Source of the DNA: an uncultured Clostridia bacterium
GTDB lineage: Bacteria; Bacillota; Clostridia; Christensenellales; Aristaeellaceae
Length of the DNA stretch: 23,608 nt
Assembly (NCBI GenBank): GCA_937906775.1
Contig: CALCUD010000049.1
Span: forward strand, 1-23,608
Direction: 5' to 3'
The notes beneath the pieces were generated by a model. It had not been told where the DNA came from, ran no database searches, and saw only the letters and a program-made list of their open reading frames with translations. The position numbers and the translations under genes were made by a program. Positions 22,253 through 23,608 of this stretch are shown here, piece after piece. How positions within the stretch are numbered: the stretch's first letter is position 1; every line of letters starts with the position of its first letter.

Positions 22253-22954
22253 ATGCAATACACCAAAGAAGTTGAAGAAATGGTCTGTGTTGCGAAGGGC
22301 CCGCATCACGGTCCCGCGCCCATCCCCGAAGAGGGAAAATGGATCCAGGCCAAGGAAATCAAAGACATCTCCGGCTACACTCACGGTATTGGCTGGTGCG
22401 CTCCTCAGCAGGGAACCTGCAAGCTGAGCCTGAATGTAAAGAACGGCGTCATCGAGGAAGCTCTGGTGGAGACCATCGGTTGCTCCGGTATGACCCATTC
22501 CGCCGCTATGGCCAGTGAAATCCTTCCCGGAAAAACCATCCTGGAAGCTCTGAACACCGACCTGGTCTGCGACGCGATCAACACCGCCATGCGCGAGCTG
22601 TTCCTGCAGATCGTCTACGGCCGCACCCAGTCCGCTTTCTCCGATGACGGACTCCGCGTCGGCGCCGGTCTCGAAGACCTGGGCAAGGGCCTGCGTTCCA
22701 TGGTCGGCACCATGTACGGCACCCGCGCGAAGGGCACCCGCTACCTGGAAATGACCGAAGGTTACGTGGTCAAGATGGCTCTGGATAAAGACGATCAGGT
22801 CTGCGGATATCAGTTCCTGAGCCTCGGCAAGATGATGGACGCGATCAAGAAGGGCATGTCCCCCAACGAAGCGTACGAGAAGAATCTCGGCACCTACGGC
22901 CGCTTCAAGGCCGAAGACGGCGCGGTCAAGTGGATTGACCCGCGGAAAGAATAA
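22253..22954 (+). CDS. NifU/IscU-like iron-sulfur cluster scaffold protein
   Basis: The 233-residue protein matches the IscU/NifU-N fold from about residue 45 on: the segment VETIGCSGMTHSAAMASEILPGKTILEAL (C77) aligns with the second cluster cysteine region of IscU, and other cysteines are at 12, 49, 56, 106 and 184. The canonical spacing of three cluster ligands is not obvious, and the protein is longer than IscU because of an N-terminal KGPHHGPAPIPEEGKW segment and a C-terminal extension. AGGAGG precedes the ATG. The gene is followed after 16 bases by a GGGtGRT-family gene; this pair is conserved in many Clostridia and is thought to be functionally linked, with a role in cluster delivery still unproven. 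Confidence 0.85.
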   Translation: MQYTKEVEEMVCVAKGPHHGPAPIPEEGKWIQAKEIKDISGYTHGIGWCAPQQGTCKLSLNVKNGVIEEALVETIGCSGMTHSAAMASEILPGKTILEALNTDLVCDAINTAMRELFLQIVYGRTQSAFSDDGLRVGAGLEDLGKGLRSMVGTMYGTRAKGTRYLEMTEGYVVKMALDKDDQVCGYQFLSLGKMMDAIKKGMSPNEAYEKNLGTYGRFKAEDGAVKWIDPRKE

Positions 22955-22970
22955 GGGGAGGTGCGAATAA

Positions 22971-23608
22971 ATGGCTCTGTTTGAAAACTACGAAGGCCGT
23001 ATGCCGCAGCTGCAGCCGGTCCTGGACAAATACGGATTCAAAAACTTTGAAGAAGTCAAAGCCTACACCAACAGCAAGGGCGTTGACGCGTACACGATCG
23101 TTGAAAGCACCCAGCCCATCTGCTTCGAAAACGTCAAGTGGGCGTACGAGCTGGGCGCCGCCATCGCCATGAAGGAAGGCGTAACGAGCGCTGTCGAAGC
23201 CGCCAAGTGGATCGGCGTGGGCCTGCAGGCTTTCTGCATTCCCGGTTCCGTTGCGGATCAGCGTCAGGTCGGTATCGGCCACGGCAATCTGGGCGCCATG
23301 CTGCTGGATGAGGAGACGGAGTGCTTCGCCTTCCTGGCCGGCCACGAATCCTTCGCCGCCGCCGAAGGCGCGATCAAGATCGCTCTGAACGCCAACAAAG
23401 TCCGCACCAAGCCCCTGCGCGTGATCCTGAACGGCCTGGGCAAGGACGCTGCCATGATCATCTCCCGTATCAACGGCTTCACCTATGTGCAGACCAAGTA
23501 TGATTACCTGTCTGCCGACGTGAAGGAAGATCACGCTCTGACCGTTGTGAACAAGATCGCTTATTCCAACGGCCCCCGCGCCGCTGTCAACTGCTACGGT
23601 GCCGATGA
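22971..23608 (+). CDS. GGGtGRT-family protein (5' part, runs off the window)
   Basis: The visible 212 residues begin MALFENYEGRMPQLQPVLDKY and include LGAAIAMKEGVTSAVEAAKWIGVGLQAF and VGIGHGNLGAMLLDEETECFAFLAGHESF, which I recognise as the family of about 330 residues named for a GGGxGRT motif; the motif itself lies beyond the visible part. The biochemical function is not established. The ATG at 22971 is preceded by GGGGAGG (22955-22961), directly after the stop of the NifU-like gene, so the two form an operon. The 3' end lies outside the window. Confidence 0.85.
   Translation, partial: MALFENYEGRMPQLQPVLDKYGFKNFEEVKAYTNSKGVDAYTIVESTQPICFENVKWAYELGAAIAMKEGVTSAVEAAKWIGVGLQAFCIPGSVADQRQVGIGHGNLGAMLLDEETECFAFLAGHESFAAAEGAIKIALNANKVRTKPLRVILNGLGKDAAMIISRINGFTYVQTKYDYLSADVKEDHALTVVNKIAYSNGPRAAVNCYGAD

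Overview
The window looks like a chromosomal segment of an anaerobic gut or rumen Clostridia-type Firmicute. This is inferred from a T-box riboswitch, strong GGAGG ribosome binding sites, sigma-A promoters with TTGACA/TATAAT boxes, an ABC sugar importer without its own ATPase, a GH130-based mannan pathway and a NifU-like/GGGtGRT gene pair. Two base-composition regimes meet near 4.3-4.8 kb: an AT-rich accessory segment (1 to about 4740) and a GC-rich core (about 4790 to the end).

Accessory segment (1-4740). Four unrelated small genes all lie on the minus strand: a GNAT acetyltransferase, a two-helix membrane protein, a DUF402-HAD fusion and a P-loop kinase. Each is separated from the next by a copy of the same repeat, which begins CAAATTCCTGTTT on the plus strand and ends GACAAA(C). 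Three copies are about 82-87 bp and have inverted-repeat ends; two are 31 bp. This layout resembles an integron cassette array without a visible integrase, and I rank it among the two most interesting features. Next to it are a coiled-coil fragment, a small unidentified ORF, a NUDIX hydrolase and a gene-poor stretch with three strong hairpins.

Core, part 1 (4790-15560). A stand-alone GMP synthase ATP-pyrophosphatase subunit (minus strand) diverges from a beta-mannoside utilisation locus: solute-binding protein, two permeases (the first broken by an in-frame TAG), a cellobiose/mannobiose 2-epimerase, a LacI-type repressor, two GH130 phosphorylases (mannooligosaccharide phosphorylase type and 4-O-beta-mannosyl-glucose phosphorylase type) and an SGNH acetylesterase. 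The likely scheme is import of beta-1,4-mannobiose or short acetylated oligomers, deacetylation, epimerisation to mannosyl-glucose, and phosphorolysis to mannose-1-phosphate plus glucose. Two promoters in the locus share a TTAACTTAAC operator-like element, probably for the local LacI protein.

Core, part 2 (15560-18740). A T-box leader with its terminator precedes a three-domain protein (HTH, cupin, AMP-dependent acyl-CoA synthetase), followed after two bases by a NUDIX gene. An acyl-CoA synthetase under amino-acid-starvation control suggests activation of branched-chain acids for amino acid synthesis by reductive carboxylation; this is inference.

Core, part 3 (18740-23608). An LTA-synthase-like membrane sulfatase (minus) diverges from a processive family 2 glycosyltransferase (plus). 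The window ends with a NifU-like scaffold gene and the 5' part of a GGGtGRT-family gene. I saw no rRNA, tRNA, CRISPR array or transposase.
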